From positions 703,501-767,500 of the forward strand of contig WPIO01000009.1 in the NCBI GenBank assembly GCA_009760855.2: a stretch of 64,000 nucleotides of DNA. Direction: 5' to 3'. Position numbers and translations under genes: made by a program. Positions 1 through 12,159 of this stretch are shown one piece after another (position 1 is the stretch's first letter; each line of letters opens with the position of its first letter). The DNA is from Cristatella mucedo. Taxonomy: Eukaryota > Bryozoa > Phylactolaemata > Cristatellidae. Below the pieces are notes generated by a model. It was not told the origin of the DNA. It made no database searches and saw nothing but the letters and a program-made list of their open reading frames with translations.

Positions 1-600
1 AATAATAATAGTTTTATAGCACCCTAAGAGAACCCACAACTCAATTCAGGTGCTTCTAAACCTGTTGCAAGAGAAAGAATAAGCAAAAGTTAACGAAAAG
101 CAAGGGATCATGTGTAGAAAAGCATGCAAAAGCACACGAGAAGACACTCGGAGTCACTGATTAGTAGGGCCCGTGGTTAGTGCGACGTAATGGATCATGT
201 ACAAGTAGGCAAATCACAAATTGAGAAAAAGACAAGTTCACTGGCACACAGGGAAAGCTGAGGGGAGCAGATAAATATTTAGCTCGGATTTGAATATGGA
301 TTTATGGTTTATTAGAGGCACAACCAGATGACCTGAGTCAGAGAGCAGGTGGTGCAATAGGAAGTATTTCAGATAGGTAGGACGGAGCAAGAGAATGACG
401 GTACCTTTAGGTGAGTGGCACAAATCTTCGTCGATAAGCTGCTTGACGGTAGAGCCACAGCAGATCGGTGAGAAGCAGTCTATTGTGAAAACTGGGATGT
501 TCACGACAGACAAGCTTAACACCAGAACTGTAACAATTTCAATGCACACTAAGGAATAATAAAAACTACAATGCATTTGATATAGCAACTTCAAGAGAAC
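1..600 (-). repeat. LINE-C 3' fragment
   Basis: It begins with (AAT)n and the reversed tail AGCACCCTAAGAGAACCC. Around 390-470 it matches the reversed LINE coding segment (GTGAGTGGC..AGCTGCTTGACGG..GCCA) seen in better copies such as 43095-43160. It is heavily diverged and without open frames. Confidence 0.55.
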
Positions 601-2804
601 TCAAATCTCTTTCTAGGCACTTTACATTTGCCTAAAGACCTGTTAGTGAGATGTAGTCTAGACAGAATGTAACGAATGCATGCACCAGCTTGCTATGAGT
701 ATCCTTAAGATGTCCTAAACCCGCGTAATGCAGTGCCTGTGATGTAGACGGTAAGTTCTTAATGGACTCGATGATCAATGGCATCAAAAGCTACCATATA
801 TCACCTCGAGTTCCAGCAGAGTTGAGAGACTAGCTAAGTCAGCATTCCTTACAAGGTAAAAGGCAGTCACTGTCGTATACACAAATGACACAATTGTACA
901 TCTATATCCAGTTGCATATGCCCCAGTGCATACTACACATACACAGAAATGGAGACACCGAAACAGGATAACCTAGGATAATCATGGTACACCTCAAGTA
1001 TACAGCAATCGTTCCAGTGGGACAGTTTATAGTAATAAAATGAGCCACTACGGAATGATATTGTGCAGCCAGAGGACGAAAAGGCTGTGCTATTACACTA
1101 CCAACTGTCGAAGAACGTATCAAACCAGTTAAAACATTCAATCTATTCTAAGCCTCACTGATGCTTATGCAAGTCTGTACTACACCCACCGATTTATAGA
1201 CAACAATAACAGTGACATCTGTGCTTCCCACAGTTGGTTCACACTTGCCGTAGCACATGCTAAGGCAACGATACTCTATTGGGTGATAGTAGACTTCGAA
1301 ATGACCACGAACAATTATGCTATTATGGATCAAGCGACTGAAGCAGTCGAAAGAAGCTCAAAAACCAAGATGATACAGATAAATAACCACAACAGCCGCA
1401 TGACTACTGTAGTTAAAGGTTAAATCAGAGCAGGACTGGGATCAGATCGGTTGGCGCCTCAATAATTCTACCAACCTAACACAATCCCGATCAAGCAAAA
1501 ATTGGCCGATGCTGCAATACTGGGTTAGCGATCCTTACATAGAAACCTGGCAAGCACAGCCAACTACAACGACATGCATCGGCAAAAGTCAGCCATATGT
1601 CATTTAAACTAACAGCAGCCACACAATTCGCATCGAACAAATTGCTCACATCAAAATAGCCACAGGTACGGCCCAACAGAATATGAGTCACCGGACTGAC
1701 TTGGATGGGGCTGCCCAACACGACTGGCTGTCGAACACGATGACAGGTATCTTGCTTCAAAGGTGAGTATAATATACTCCCGAAGACGAAATTACATATC
1801 CTTTTCGGGTAGTTTAAACACTAAGGCACCAAAGCACAAAATACAAAAAATGTAATCTTCGGTATGGCATGGTTAGCACTCGAGCATCCCAGTAATGAAA
1901 GCAGTCAATATCCGAAAAATGTTTATAGTTTATAACATACGCATCCTTGCCACTCACAAAAAAGTACAACGGTTGAAACATGGTAACAAAGACTAATGAC
2001 AAATGATTTTAATTCTTTCAATACAGTTGCCATACACATACTAGTTTACACAACCCCAGCAATCACATAGGAGTTCAGCTAGGCTATTAGTCAAGAAGGG
2101 CTTCTGGTGCCACGGCGCAAGTAACAACGAGTCTTGCTGCTGATTCCAATCAAGGCATCAGAGACATACAGCTGGTATTTCAACAGTAACAAAGAAGATT
2201 AACGGGATAACTGGAGTCAGCTGTAGTACAACTGTATCTAAGCAAGCATGGTGGAAATCCATGTGTTGAAGGCCACCATGAGCCATGCGAAGTTAAGTAA
2301 ACCAGCGATCCAGTCAGAATGGTAGCTCTTCTATCACCACGATAACCATGTCAAAGTGAAGAGCAGCTCAAAGAAGACAGACGTGTAGATGAAGAGTCAA
2401 GGACACACGAGCTTCTCTAGTGTGTCGTACGTGCATTGTGTCTGCTCATGCATAGAAGCAAGGAGGCTCCAGGCTAAGCCCAGAATGACAAGGTCTTAAA
2501 TCCAGTAAACTCAGAAAAATCCTTGGTCCGACCAGACATTACATCACATCGAGAGCAACAGCCCTTTTCACAGATCCTGTGTTTGTCGTCGGGAGCTGCA
2601 AATAAAAGTCACAGCGTCTAGGACGAGGCAGTAACACAACATATGCATAGCAACTCTCCGCACGGATAAAGACTTCCAGCAATTACATAGAGAGCACTTG
2701 TGGCAGAAATCTTTCAGAAAGGCAGCCACTACCACTACGATACAAGAACAAAACGGGAGATGCAACGTTTGGAAAGTTGCTGGAATAAACAAATATGTAT
2801 TGCA

Positions 2805-3260
2805 AGCTACACAGACATACACCACACAGACACACACCACCCACACGCACGCGCGCACACACACACACACGCATGCACACACACACACATGCACACACAC
2901 ACATGCACACACACACATGCACATAACACACATTCCCCCACATACACCCTACAACCAATTAAACGCATGCACGCACAGCCCCCACACACTCCCCCCACAC
3001 ACACACTCCCCCATACATACACTCTCCTCCACACAAATAACACATGCTCTCTCACACACATAACACACATAAGAAACAAACACACACACATACACACACA
3101 CTCCCCCAAAAACATACCACACACACACACACTCCCCCACACACAATGGCACACACATAAGAAACAAACAAGCACACACATACACACCCCCACACACGTT
3201 TGCACGCACGCACAAAAGCACGGACACACACACACATACACATGCACATACACACACACG
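2805..3260 (+). repeat. Interrupted (CA)n array
   Basis: This is a long CA-rich stretch with CCCC and CATG interruptions. The Thr/His-rich and Cys/Val-rich frames on either strand are products of this repeat, not genes. It lies just beyond the PCMT1 3' end. Confidence 0.95.
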
Positions 3261-3716
3261 CTCACGAAAGAATGTCTATCCATACGACGTGTCGATAAGA
3301 GCTTACAGCTGTGAAGCTGTGTGAGGATCGGCAAAATGTGGCCCCTGGGGTATGGACACAAAAGCGGATAGAGTCTAACACTTCCTCTTTGAGGATGCAC
3401 AGATCAGCCGCACACTTGGCCCTCAAACATTTTACCGTCCAGCCTCTGTAACGTCCCCATATTTACTGCCGTGCACCGAGATGAGTCGAAGCAGGGTCTA
3501 CACAGCACGTAACAATAAGGCAGTCGCAGCATCAACAGAAGCAGCTACATCCCACGAGCTGGACAGTTAAGCTTAGTGGACAGCCATCTGCAATTGCCGT
3601 GACAAGGCACGACATGCTAACAGGCAGGCGGTGGAGAGAGGGCATGGCATGTGCAGCATTGCCGAGCAGCTGCATTCGCAAGACATCACGGCTCACGGCC
3701 GGTGTTGACTCATATT

Positions 3717-3893
3717 TTACCACCTTTGCCACTGCCTCTCCTTGTCGGTCAGCGGAACATAGATAACGCCCATGAGGTCCTTGCGTGTGACAGTACCGTC
3801 CAGATGCTTGTCCACCTGGTGTAGCCACTGCTCCCCGCCTTCAGGTCCAACGGGTACGATGAGGCGTCCACCGGGAGCCAGCTGGTCGACTAG
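3717..3893 (-). CDS. PCMT1: PCMT1 exon 6 (stop codon)
   Basis: This exon encodes 58 codons plus the TAA at 3717-3719, from [16 protein letters not shown] to KERQWQRW. The acceptor is CCACAG|CTA. About 180 bases of unique sequence that follow on the minus strand are the likely 3' UTR. I see no clear polyadenylation signal before the CA-rich repeat. Confidence 0.95.
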   Translation of the reverse strand, partial: LVDQLAPGGRLIVPVGPEGGEQWLHQVDKHLDGTVTRKDLMGVIYVPLTDKERQWQRW

Positions 3894-6800
3894 CTGTGGA
3901 TAGCAGAGAGAAGGCAATAGGTAAAGCAGCAGCCACTGCCAGCCGCTGCTACAACTGCAGATCGACATGCAAGCACTCACTAGCAATGAGGCTCATAGGC
4001 CTTGCACGTGACATGCCACTCCACCCAAAAAGCAGATAGCGGGCTCAGGTAGCTGCATGGCCGTCCACAGTAGGGAGCAGGCTCTGAACAATCGACCACC
4101 TTTTACAAACGTTTCACTAGTACCGGGATATATTGGCTTGTACACTCACCGCCTGTGGTAATGTCGGGGCAGCAGCTCCAACATGTATCGCGTGGTATGG
4201 CCCCTCGGGCGCATAGCCCTGTCGGCCATCTCCTGTCACCAGCTGCAGCCGGCCGGAGTTCAGGAAGGCCTGGCATTTGGGCAAAGGCATGAACAAACCC
4301 CATTAGGCACGGCAGCAAGCTTGCAAGTGCAAACTCACCGATACAAACCGAACTGTACTGAAGACAGTGTGCAAAATAAAATAAGCAAACCATCGACGGC
4401 GGACGAGTCACACCTGCAACTTGGGATCTTTGTGAATGTTGCTCAGTGAGTCGTCCACGATCTCTTTAATGTGGTCAATCCCTACCGCCTTGCCGTGCTC
4501 ACCAACCTGGATATTGCAAAGCAGGCTGGCTCACACGACGGCGTATGAAGCGACACGAGCGACATGACGAGAGATCCCAAGCATATGCCGATGAGCTCAA
4601 TACAGAGTGGCATAGTGGCAGACCCATGAGATTGCAAACCGCAGTGCAGCAACAACTCCAGAGCTGCTAAGGAGGCATGTGTGTAATTGTGGGTGGACAT
4701 CTGAATCTGGAATTCCAATAACAAAGTATGATTAATTGCCCGGCAGGTGAGCACGTGCTGGAGACAAAGTTTCCAACTAACCATGCAAGCCATGCATGCC
4801 GTGAGGTAGCCCGTGCCAGAGCCGACGTCTAGAGCTCGATGGCCGTCCACTAGATGATTGCTGAGAAGCTCCAGTGCATAGGCATGCTGAAACCAATGAG
4901 ATTATAATAGGCAATGATCAGCAGGAATGGAACACTCAAGTTATGGGCTAGAATGGTCAAATACATCAAGTGTCCGGGCAGGCAGCAAATGTAAAGAACG
5001 AAAATTGATAAACAAATGTGCCTTGTATAATGCCACAAGAGTCACCGTTAGATTGCACCACAAGCAGCAAGACTTATAGCATTTCTACCACGAGTAAAAC
5101 TACACAGCTGCCCACCCCACCCCCGAAAGCAAGACTGCACACAATACCATACAGTACGTCATAACTGACTTTATTTTACAAAAAAACTGCACAGACTCCA
5201 ATTGGAATAAGGGTTTGTATCACTTTTAGATGTCATTCATTGACCAAAATCTCTTAGCTTCATAAATAATATAACAAAATGAGTCGTGCCCCCAATTGAC
5301 ATACTATAAGAAAGTTGCTTGAGGCAACATTCCTCACACTGGGGCTACAAAATGAATGTGCCCTCAAAACCAATAGTGCTCAGCCGGAATGGGGTGGCGA
5401 TAGGCAGACATTTCAGCAGCAGACCTTTCCGTTCAAGATTCGCAAGCCTTTATTTTCTTTTCTGCAGGAAGTTTTTCTCCAGCATGTCGAAAAGTCCATT
5501 TATCGTATAAATGTTAAATTTCGGCTGATTCAGCAGCCTCTATGTAATGGCAACAGATCAGCCTTACCGGATCACCCTGTTTACTGAGGGAAGTTCTAAA
5601 TCGTCCATTCCAGAACTGAAGCCCACATCGATGGTTGTAAAATGTGAGCATCAACCTCAGCCTAATGCTGCTCAGTAGGAAAATTGCCAGCTCCAATGTC
5701 GTTTCAGCATACCTTCTGCTACCCGAGTTATACATTGATGATGTGCATCTACTTCACAACTACACGTTGCTCCAGGATATTCCGACTTATTACAGCTTAA
5801 TATCCGGCAAATAATAATAAATGCCTTGAATGTCGTGCATAGGACACTAAGTGAGCCCAATCTCTATCCGTGTGCTTTACAGCTCAATGCACGTGAAAAA
5901 ATAACCAAGAGTTAATGAAAAGCCAGGTATCAGGCTTAGGCCAGCATACAAAAGCACACATATATCATGCTTAGATAAGCTTGCAAAAACATACAGGAAA
6001 ATACTTGGGGCCACAGTTTCGTTAGACCCTTGATTAGCAACATAGAACGAATCATGGACAAGTAGGCAGGTAAAGCACACAGGAAATAAGATAATACAGC
6101 TCTAATGTACTCTATTTAGAGCCACTAGTCGATTTGACAGGTGAGGAAAGTAAGCACAGGTGCAGCCAAAACGTCAGCGACCAATCGCCCAGTCCAAAGT
6201 CCTCACCAAAACGTCTGCTAATCAACCGTCCATCAGAGCATTAGGCAGGACCACTAGCCGAAAGTAGATCTAAGCTATTTTGGTAGCCTGTATCACGTAG
6301 CATACAAGGAGGTCGCAAGTATGAGGGGAGCCTTTCCTTCTCTTGCCTATCTAAAGTTGTCACAACATGGTTCCCATACGATGAATATCGCCTGTTCTAC
6401 CATCTACCAGTCGAGCTCCCGTGGTGGAGCACCTCTAGTAATGCTTATCTGGTGAGATCTCGATTGCCTCGAGATTTGCATTCCCTATGAGGATGTGGCC
6501 GGTAACAACCGATTGTGGATTAGGATTATTCTAGTGCATGCAGTCTCTTACAACACGGTGAAAACAATGAGAAGGCTTGACTTTGCTGTGGCAGAGTAGG
6601 GTGGGCAAACCATTCTGAGAACCTGCCCAAATGCTCGAAAACAGACAATTGGTATAAAGCATTTTTACTGGCACCAGACAAAGAGTAGCTGCAAGCGACC
6701 TGCGCAATATCCCAAGCAGAAACTACTCGTATACTCTGCTAAGCAGTTGCTCGCCAACCTCTGAACAGAAATAGCAACTGCACAGGCAAAGAGAACACAG

Positions 6801-9800
6801 CACAGGCACACGAACATGGAAGACATCATGAGTGTGGCAGCCTGCTAGGCCACGGTAAAGGGCCTTTAACAGTGCTTGCTTACCATATGCGGAGCACTGA
6901 TTGTGGCCTGGTAGCCAATTGGCTGTGGGGAGTCCATGTACGGGTTGAAGCGTGCAAACAAACCACGGTCCACTGCTTCCATAGCACCGATGACTCTCTC
7001 TGACTTGAGGATGCCATTCCCTAACAGAATGCAAGTCATGCAGGAGACCGCAGTCCAGTCGGGGCAGCAAGCGCAAAACAGTTTCGAGGAGCAAGAGCTT
7101 GGCAGCTTACTTCCCCCCCCCCGGAAAAAAATGGCGTGCAAACTTTCGACTCAGCTGCTCACATCACAGTGAAACTTATAAAAAAACACTCTCCCAACCG
7201 GGTGCACTGCGGCGTTACAAGTCTGCCTGATAATCCTAATCAGGCACACACAAGTTTTCTAGTTTGCAGTAGGTTCTAGAGCCTGGAAACCGTGTTTTGG
7301 CTGAACGCTGTAGTGCAGAAAACAAACTGTCTCAATTGAAGTCTGTGAAAACATAAAATTAGTCACATAATGCATGATAATAAAGGTAAAAAGTTTCCAA
7401 AGCGACCTCTCGTTAGACGACCATATCAGTTCCACGGTCAAATCTGCCTATTTTCAGCTTCATAACATTGCTAAAATTCGGGCTTGCTTAGATAAAGATA
7501 CCACGTCCAAGTTGGTCCATGCATTCGTGACATCTCGTCTCGACTTCTGCAACTCACTGCTTACTGGCCTACCAGCATGTGCGATCAGGCGATTGCAGCT
7601 GGTGCAAAACTCGGCAGCTAGACTTGTCTGCCGTGAGCGTCGCAGTTGCCACATCACTCCACTTCTCGCCGACCTGCACTGGCTACCAGTCAAGCAACGG
7701 ATTGACTTCAAGGTTTTGTCGCTCACTTCTAGGTCTCTTCATTCTATGGCTCCAGCCTATCTTTCAGATATACTCCCCCATCAGGCCAAGCATCGTACCA
7801 CCCGCTTTTCGGAATCCAACAGTCTACAAATACCTCGTACAAACCCTAAATCCTTTGGAGACCGTGCATTTAGTTCATATGCTCCCAAAGGGTGGAACTC
7901 TCTCCCGACCTGCGTCAGAACATCCCCCGACCTGACCACATTTAAAAGGAACTTAAAAACACCTATTTAGGACAGCATTTAGTGGGTCCCTGTGATTCGT
8001 CCTTCACGTGCTTATGTGTGCTGACACTGTGCATGCTGCCACTAACCACATTTGCATGCTGACCGTGCATGTGACCCCTAACCATGTTATTCATTTTGTT
8101 TGTTTTTCAAGCATGATTTTACTTACCCTTCAATTGCATTTCCCTTTGCAGCAAATGTAAAGCGCCTAGAAAGAGATTAAGTTCTCTGAGGGAGCTTTAT
8201 CAAGTACATTATTATTATTATTATTATTATACGTTTTGTTTTATTCATCACCCATACATTTTAACATGAATGGTATGCTTCACCTGAATATTTGCTTTGA
8301 ACTCCGGAACTTTAAAGTCGATACAGCCGTTTAGCACAGGCACCCACCATAAATGAATGCTAAGGAACTGAAAATCTTTGCCCTCACAGATAGTTATAGC
8401 TACAAGCATGAAGACAGCGATTCAACTGGTGCGACTAGTGACTAGACTGAAAATACCCAATATTCAAATAACCCTATAACTGCAACTAAATAGCATATAG
8501 GTCGGCTGGACTCCACGTGTTAACACACTTAGAAGGGTCACCAATGACCCATGTAGCTTCCCATTAGGATTAAAGCAGCTTGAAGGTTGGGTGCACGGAT
8601 GCACCTTCACAGCTGCCTGTCGCAAAAGCTAAAAGCTGAGCCACTATTACTAGATCCGAAGAAAGACTGCTTCTACCAAACAGAGCCTTTGCAGACACAG
8701 ACCACCCAGGAAGAAGTTGACAGATCAGGAGAACTTCAGCAACTTTCTCCTAGTATCCCCATTGCCATTCCTATCGAATGCATCGGAATGAGCAGTGGCA
8801 GACCAATTCACATGCATCAACAATTCAAGCCTAGCAAGTTCTAGTCATGTTTTGAAGCTAATCCGTCTACCGAGTCAGCAATGTTGTGAGTATATAAGGG
8901 CCCTCCTAGGAATGCTGACTTAGTAGGTCGAGCCTCTCAGCTAGTCCGGCCAGATCTCTCGGCAGCATTTGATACTACTAATCACCAAATCATTCTAGGG
9001 CGTCTACAATCTAACCTGAGAGTCCCTACCAATGCACTACAACGTGGTGAAGATCCTATCTCAGTGGGAGATTTCAGAGCACAGTAAAACGAGACCAAGC
9101 AATGATCCGAGAGGGTCAGCAGGCATACAAAAAGGTCGACGGGGCAGATATCCTTAGTGATAAGAAGATCCAAGATATGGCCATCGACGTGAGTGGTATG
9201 ATTAACGTGTTGGACCAAACCAAGTTCTCCAGAAAGTCAAGAAATGGGCAGACCTGACTGCTGCTAGGGTTGTCACGAAGAACGTCCAAGTCTCCTGCAA
9301 TCAATAACAGCCTGTCACACACAAATATTTTAGTGACAAATTCCCAAAACTCCTCGATAAATAAGGTTAAACAGCCAGAAGGAGGTCAGCAGATCACAAC
9401 TGTGAGATGCCTTGATGGGGACCTGATGGCAAATGATTCAAACGATGGTCCATGCAGAAAAAGCAGGTCTCCTAGCCAAACGTTCACGAACAACAATAAC
9501 AACCCTGACGCCCACCTTGTCAGACCATATGGACTGAAATAATGAGAATCCGGGTGGGGTGCTCTCAGATACATACACAGCCACCAGAGCATGCTATCAC
9601 CCAACATCTCAGACAGCATGAATGCACCTATCTTGTCCTGGACAGCCTGATCGTGGATAAGTATCTCTTTCAATTTTAGTGAGAAGACATTCAACAGGCA
9701 TAATTTAAGAGGCGGTCCACACCTGAGGGCGGCTGACTAGTATTGATGGGGCTGCAGAGTGTGTATTTAGTTTCAGCCGGGCGACTGCAGGTTTAGGTAG

Positions 9801-11588
9801 ATGGTTCATGGCTCCATTCTTCACCTCCACAGTCAAATCTGCCTACTTTCAGCGACATAACATTGCTAACATTCGGGCTTGTTTAGATAAGGATACCACG
9901 TCTAAGTTGGTCCATGCATTGGTGACATCCCGTCTCGACTTCTGCAACTCACTGCTTGCTGGCCTACCGGCATGTGCAATCAGGCGATTGCATCTGGTAT
10001 AAAACTCCGCAGCCAGGCTTGTCTGTCGCGAGCGTCACAGTTGCCACATTACACCACTTCTCGCCAACCCGCACTGGCTACCAGTCAAGCAACAGATTGA
10101 CTTCAAGGTTTTGTCGCTCACTTTTAGGTCACTTCATTCTTTGGCTCCAGCCTATCTCTCAGATATACTCCCCCCACCAGGCCAAGCATCGTACCACCCG
10201 CTTTTCGGAATCAAACAGTCTACCAATACCTCGTACAAACCTCAAATCCTTTGGATTTACCGTGCATTTAGTTCGTATGCTCCCAAAGCCTGGAACTCAC
10301 TCCCGACTTGCGTCAGAACATCCCCCGACTTGACTACATTTAAAAAGAACTTAAAAAACACATTAGGACAGCATGATACTACTCACGATTCAATCGTGTT
10401 TACCTTTGCAGCAAATGCAAAGTGCCTAGAAAGAGATTTGAGTTCTCTGAGGGCGCTTTATCAAGTGCATTATTATTATTATTACCTCCAACTTCAAGGT
10501 GGTTAGAGTGCAGTGTTAAGACTATACGAAACTACGCATAGGCAGTCCAGGCTGCGACATATCTGTGCATTTCGAGGGATTGTTAGTGCCCTAAGACCTC
10601 CGTCGTCGTCTGGGTTCGAATCCCGCAGTGGGCAATTTTTATTGCCACCACAAGCGGCGGTGATAGCAGTAAAAGCTCTTCCGTCGCTTTGCTAAAGAGG
10701 CTGTTAAATCAGCTAGTATTTTTGTTTATATCAGCAATTCAGCACCGGAATGGGTTCCGAGTAAAAATACTTTGAATTCAGGCAAAATTATTAAAAACGG
10801 CAGCACTTCACGAAAGTCACGATAACGCGAGACACTTAAAGAAGGATGTCAAATCAAAATAATTGGATGCTGAAGAACAAGCCCAGGAAAGGCTACGGAA
10901 TGCCAGGTAACGACTGGCTTTCCCCTTCACCAAATAGAGCTGCTCCGTCTCAATCTACACTTATGTAAAAATCAGCACTTTAGTAACCGATCGCTCAGTT
11001 CGCCGACCGATCGCAGATGCTTTTCTGACAAGAGCTAAAACAGCATCCGGCCGACTGCCACACGCGATGCCTGCCTGCTTCAGCTAAATGCCAGCACCTG
11101 TAAAAATAACAGCATAGGTCATACGACCATCGGCGTCGCTTGCTCTGCACTTTCCGTCAACCTAAACGGACGCTATCCTCTCTTCTATCATTCTCTTCTC
11201 TTCTATCTATCTTCTCTCTTCTTCTTCTTTCGCTCCATTTGCAGCTTAAGACCCGAACGCCAGCGAAAACGCTCGCTGCGCATGCGCATGCCGGATGAGT
11301 TCCACCCGCTTCCCAAGGGCAGTTCACGAGCTCCCCAGTCGGTCGTCACTCAAAATAAAAATTCGCGCGATCCTCCCACCTTTGGACTGCGTCCGTTTCG
11401 AGCCGCGCCAACGCTAAGAGGTTTACGGAGTCAGCGGGCACCGCTGCAACACATCGCGACTCGCGCGACGCAGATCCCACTAGGCGGATGAGACCGTACC
11501 GCGACGGCGAATGAGAAATGCACTGATACTTACTCACGAGATTCGCGATCAGCTCCTTGTGGCTAGAACCGCTCGACCTCCACGCCAT
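3717..11588 (-). CDS. PCMT1: Protein-L-isoaspartate O-methyltransferase, complete six-exon gene
   Basis: This gene encodes the SAM-dependent methyltransferase that methylates L-isoaspartyl residues in aged cytosolic proteins so that they can be repaired. Six exons join in frame: 11534-11588, 6884-7020, 4782-4886, 4414-4506, 4150-4269 and 3717-3893. They total 687 bases, or 228 residues, against 227 in human as I recall. The protein opens [14 protein letters not shown], the family start. It carries [20 protein letters not shown] (about residues 44-63), the SAM-binding motif [10 protein letters not shown] (83-92), [19 protein letters not shown] (159-165), [11 protein letters not shown], and ends [17 protein letters not shown]. 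All introns are GT-AG and the phases match. No frameshift or missing motif is seen. The C terminus is the short RW form with no KDEL-like tail. The six coding exons are fewer than in the human gene. Intron 1 (4.5 kb) is loaded with LINE fragments. Confidence 0.95.
4150..4269 (-). CDS. PCMT1: PCMT1 exon 5
   Basis: This exon encodes 40 codons containing [16 protein letters not shown] and [14 protein letters not shown]. The acceptor is TGCCAG|GCC and the donor GCG|GTGAGT. The junction with exon 4 (KLQ/AFLNSG) is slightly longer than in human. Confidence 0.93.
4414..4506 (-). CDS. PCMT1: PCMT1 exon 4
   Basis: This exon encodes 31 codons, [19 protein letters not shown] onward to DPKLQ. It includes the acidic residue after strand 2 (GID) that contacts SAM in the family. 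The acceptor is ATCCAG|GTT and the donor CAG|GTGTGA. Confidence 0.93.
4782..4886 (-). CDS. PCMT1: PCMT1 exon 3 (SAM motif I)
   Basis: This exon encodes 35 codons, from HAYALELL to TACMACM. It contains the methyltransferase motif I ([10 protein letters not shown]). The acceptor is TTTCAG|CAT and the donor ATG|GTTAGT, so it is phase 0 on both sides. Confidence 0.95.
5518..5580 (-). repeat. SINE-2 tail remnant
   Basis: The reversed sequence GAGGCTGCTGAATCAGCC matches the 3' tail of the SINE-2 copies at 10560 and 34745. The tRNA-like head is missing. Confidence 0.4.
5870..6115 (-). repeat. LINE-C 3' UTR fragment
   Basis: It is colinear with 60-240 and 37570-37760, with shared blocks such as GTTAATGAAAAGCCAGGTATC, AAAAGCACACA and GAATCATG..AAGTAGGCA. 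It lies in PCMT1 intron 2. Confidence 0.5.
6884..7020 (-). CDS. PCMT1: PCMT1 exon 2
   Basis: This exon encodes residues 20-64, from [13 protein letters not shown] to ISAPHM. The acceptor is CTGTTAG before GGAATGG and the donor is ATG|GTAAGC. It holds the conserved [16 protein letters not shown] segment that lines the isoaspartyl-peptide site. Phases are 2 in and 0 out. Confidence 0.95.
7393..8232 (+). repeat. LINE-A 3' half, young copy
   Basis: An open frame to 7970 encodes the C-terminal part of a CR1/L2-like ORF2. It contains [41 protein letters not shown] and [18 protein letters not shown] 3' UTR, the AAAGCGCC..GGAGCTTT hairpin region and (TTA)n follow. The 5' end is truncated. It lies in PCMT1 intron 1. 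Confidence 0.9.
8730..9085 (+). repeat. LINE reverse transcriptase fragment
   Basis: Broken frames match the [38 protein letters not shown] and [15 protein letters not shown]. It is old, with stops and frameshifts. Confidence 0.7.
9075..9700 (-). repeat. LINE endonuclease fragment
   Basis: Minus-strand frames resemble the APE-type endonuclease of CR1/L2 elements: [45 protein letters not shown] and LSDHCLVSF. These are the GD(F/L)N, THxxGxxLD and SDH motifs in order. It has frameshifts. Confidence 0.7.
9808..10490 (+). repeat. LINE-A 3' part
   Basis: Same segment as 7440-8230: [40 protein letters not shown], a frameshift, then [17 protein letters not shown], the terminal hairpin and (ATT)n. 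The 3' UTR is shortened by an internal deletion. Confidence 0.88.
10560..10725 (+). repeat. SINE-2 copy
   Basis: A tRNA-like promoter box B (GGTTCGAATCC) is followed by a unique body, ATTGCCACCACAAGCGGCGG, and the tail GAGGCTGTTAAATCAGCTAG. Related copies lie near 25025, 31066, 34745 and 44100, and on the minus strand near 13905. Confidence 0.75.
11277..11288. promoter_or_regulatory. Palindromic NRF1-type motif
   Basis: The sequence TGCGCATGCGCA is a perfect match to the vertebrate NRF1 consensus. It lies about 250 bases inside PCMT1 intron 1, in a locally CpG-richer stretch (about 11230-11600). NRF1 sites commonly mark housekeeping promoters; use in this species is inferred. Confidence 0.4.
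11534..11588 (-). CDS. PCMT1: PCMT1 exon 1 (start codon)
   Basis: This exon encodes residues 1-18 plus one base. The ATG at 11586-11588 (minus strand) matches the conserved MAW start of the family. The donor chosen is GTGA|GTAAGT. It leaves phase 1 and joins exon 2 as an Arg codon, giving NLVRNG where human has NLRKNG. The nearby CTC|GTGAGT donor would break the frame. Confidence 0.92.
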
Positions 11589-12159
11589 GGCGCACGAGCC
11601 AAGAAGGCAAAGCGAAACGCTAGCAAGCAGCGATCTGCGACGTAAGAAATGCGTATCGTCTTAAATTGGTTCACTAGGTTCACCAAAATGGCTATCATTC
11701 AAATGATCGTCTTGTGCGTGCAGAGTTCAAGTTCCAACGACTGGTCTACCAGTTCGACATTCTCAAGCTGGGAAGCTTCAGTGCCTGTGCGCCTATTATT
11801 TCGAGGCAAGCACCAAATTCAACCGTGCAGCCCGGGTGAAATACTGCCCGAGTAAAATATTTAAGCACGGCGACAAAAATCCCACGGTGGACTTACATCA
11901 TAATACATAACTTACGCAGAAAGTGTCTCGGGAAAGCCCACAGAGCGACGTAGAAACTATCAGGAACCACTATGACCTTCACATTGCGATGCCAAGTGCA
12001 GACAGTATATCTACGAAATAGTGTAGGGTATTCCTCTGCTTCCTGTCTGAGGTGTCTAAGGGCTCGTACGGTCTGAGGTCTGCGTGGCCGGAGTAAGGCG
12101 GGTTTGGCAGGAATTAGCCTCTGACCCCTGGAACTCGGTTACACAAATATGGTTAGTGG

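Noticed and set aside
2698-3400. Thr/His-rich and Cys/Val-rich frames
   Set aside because: Translations of the (CA)n-rich stretch on both strands.
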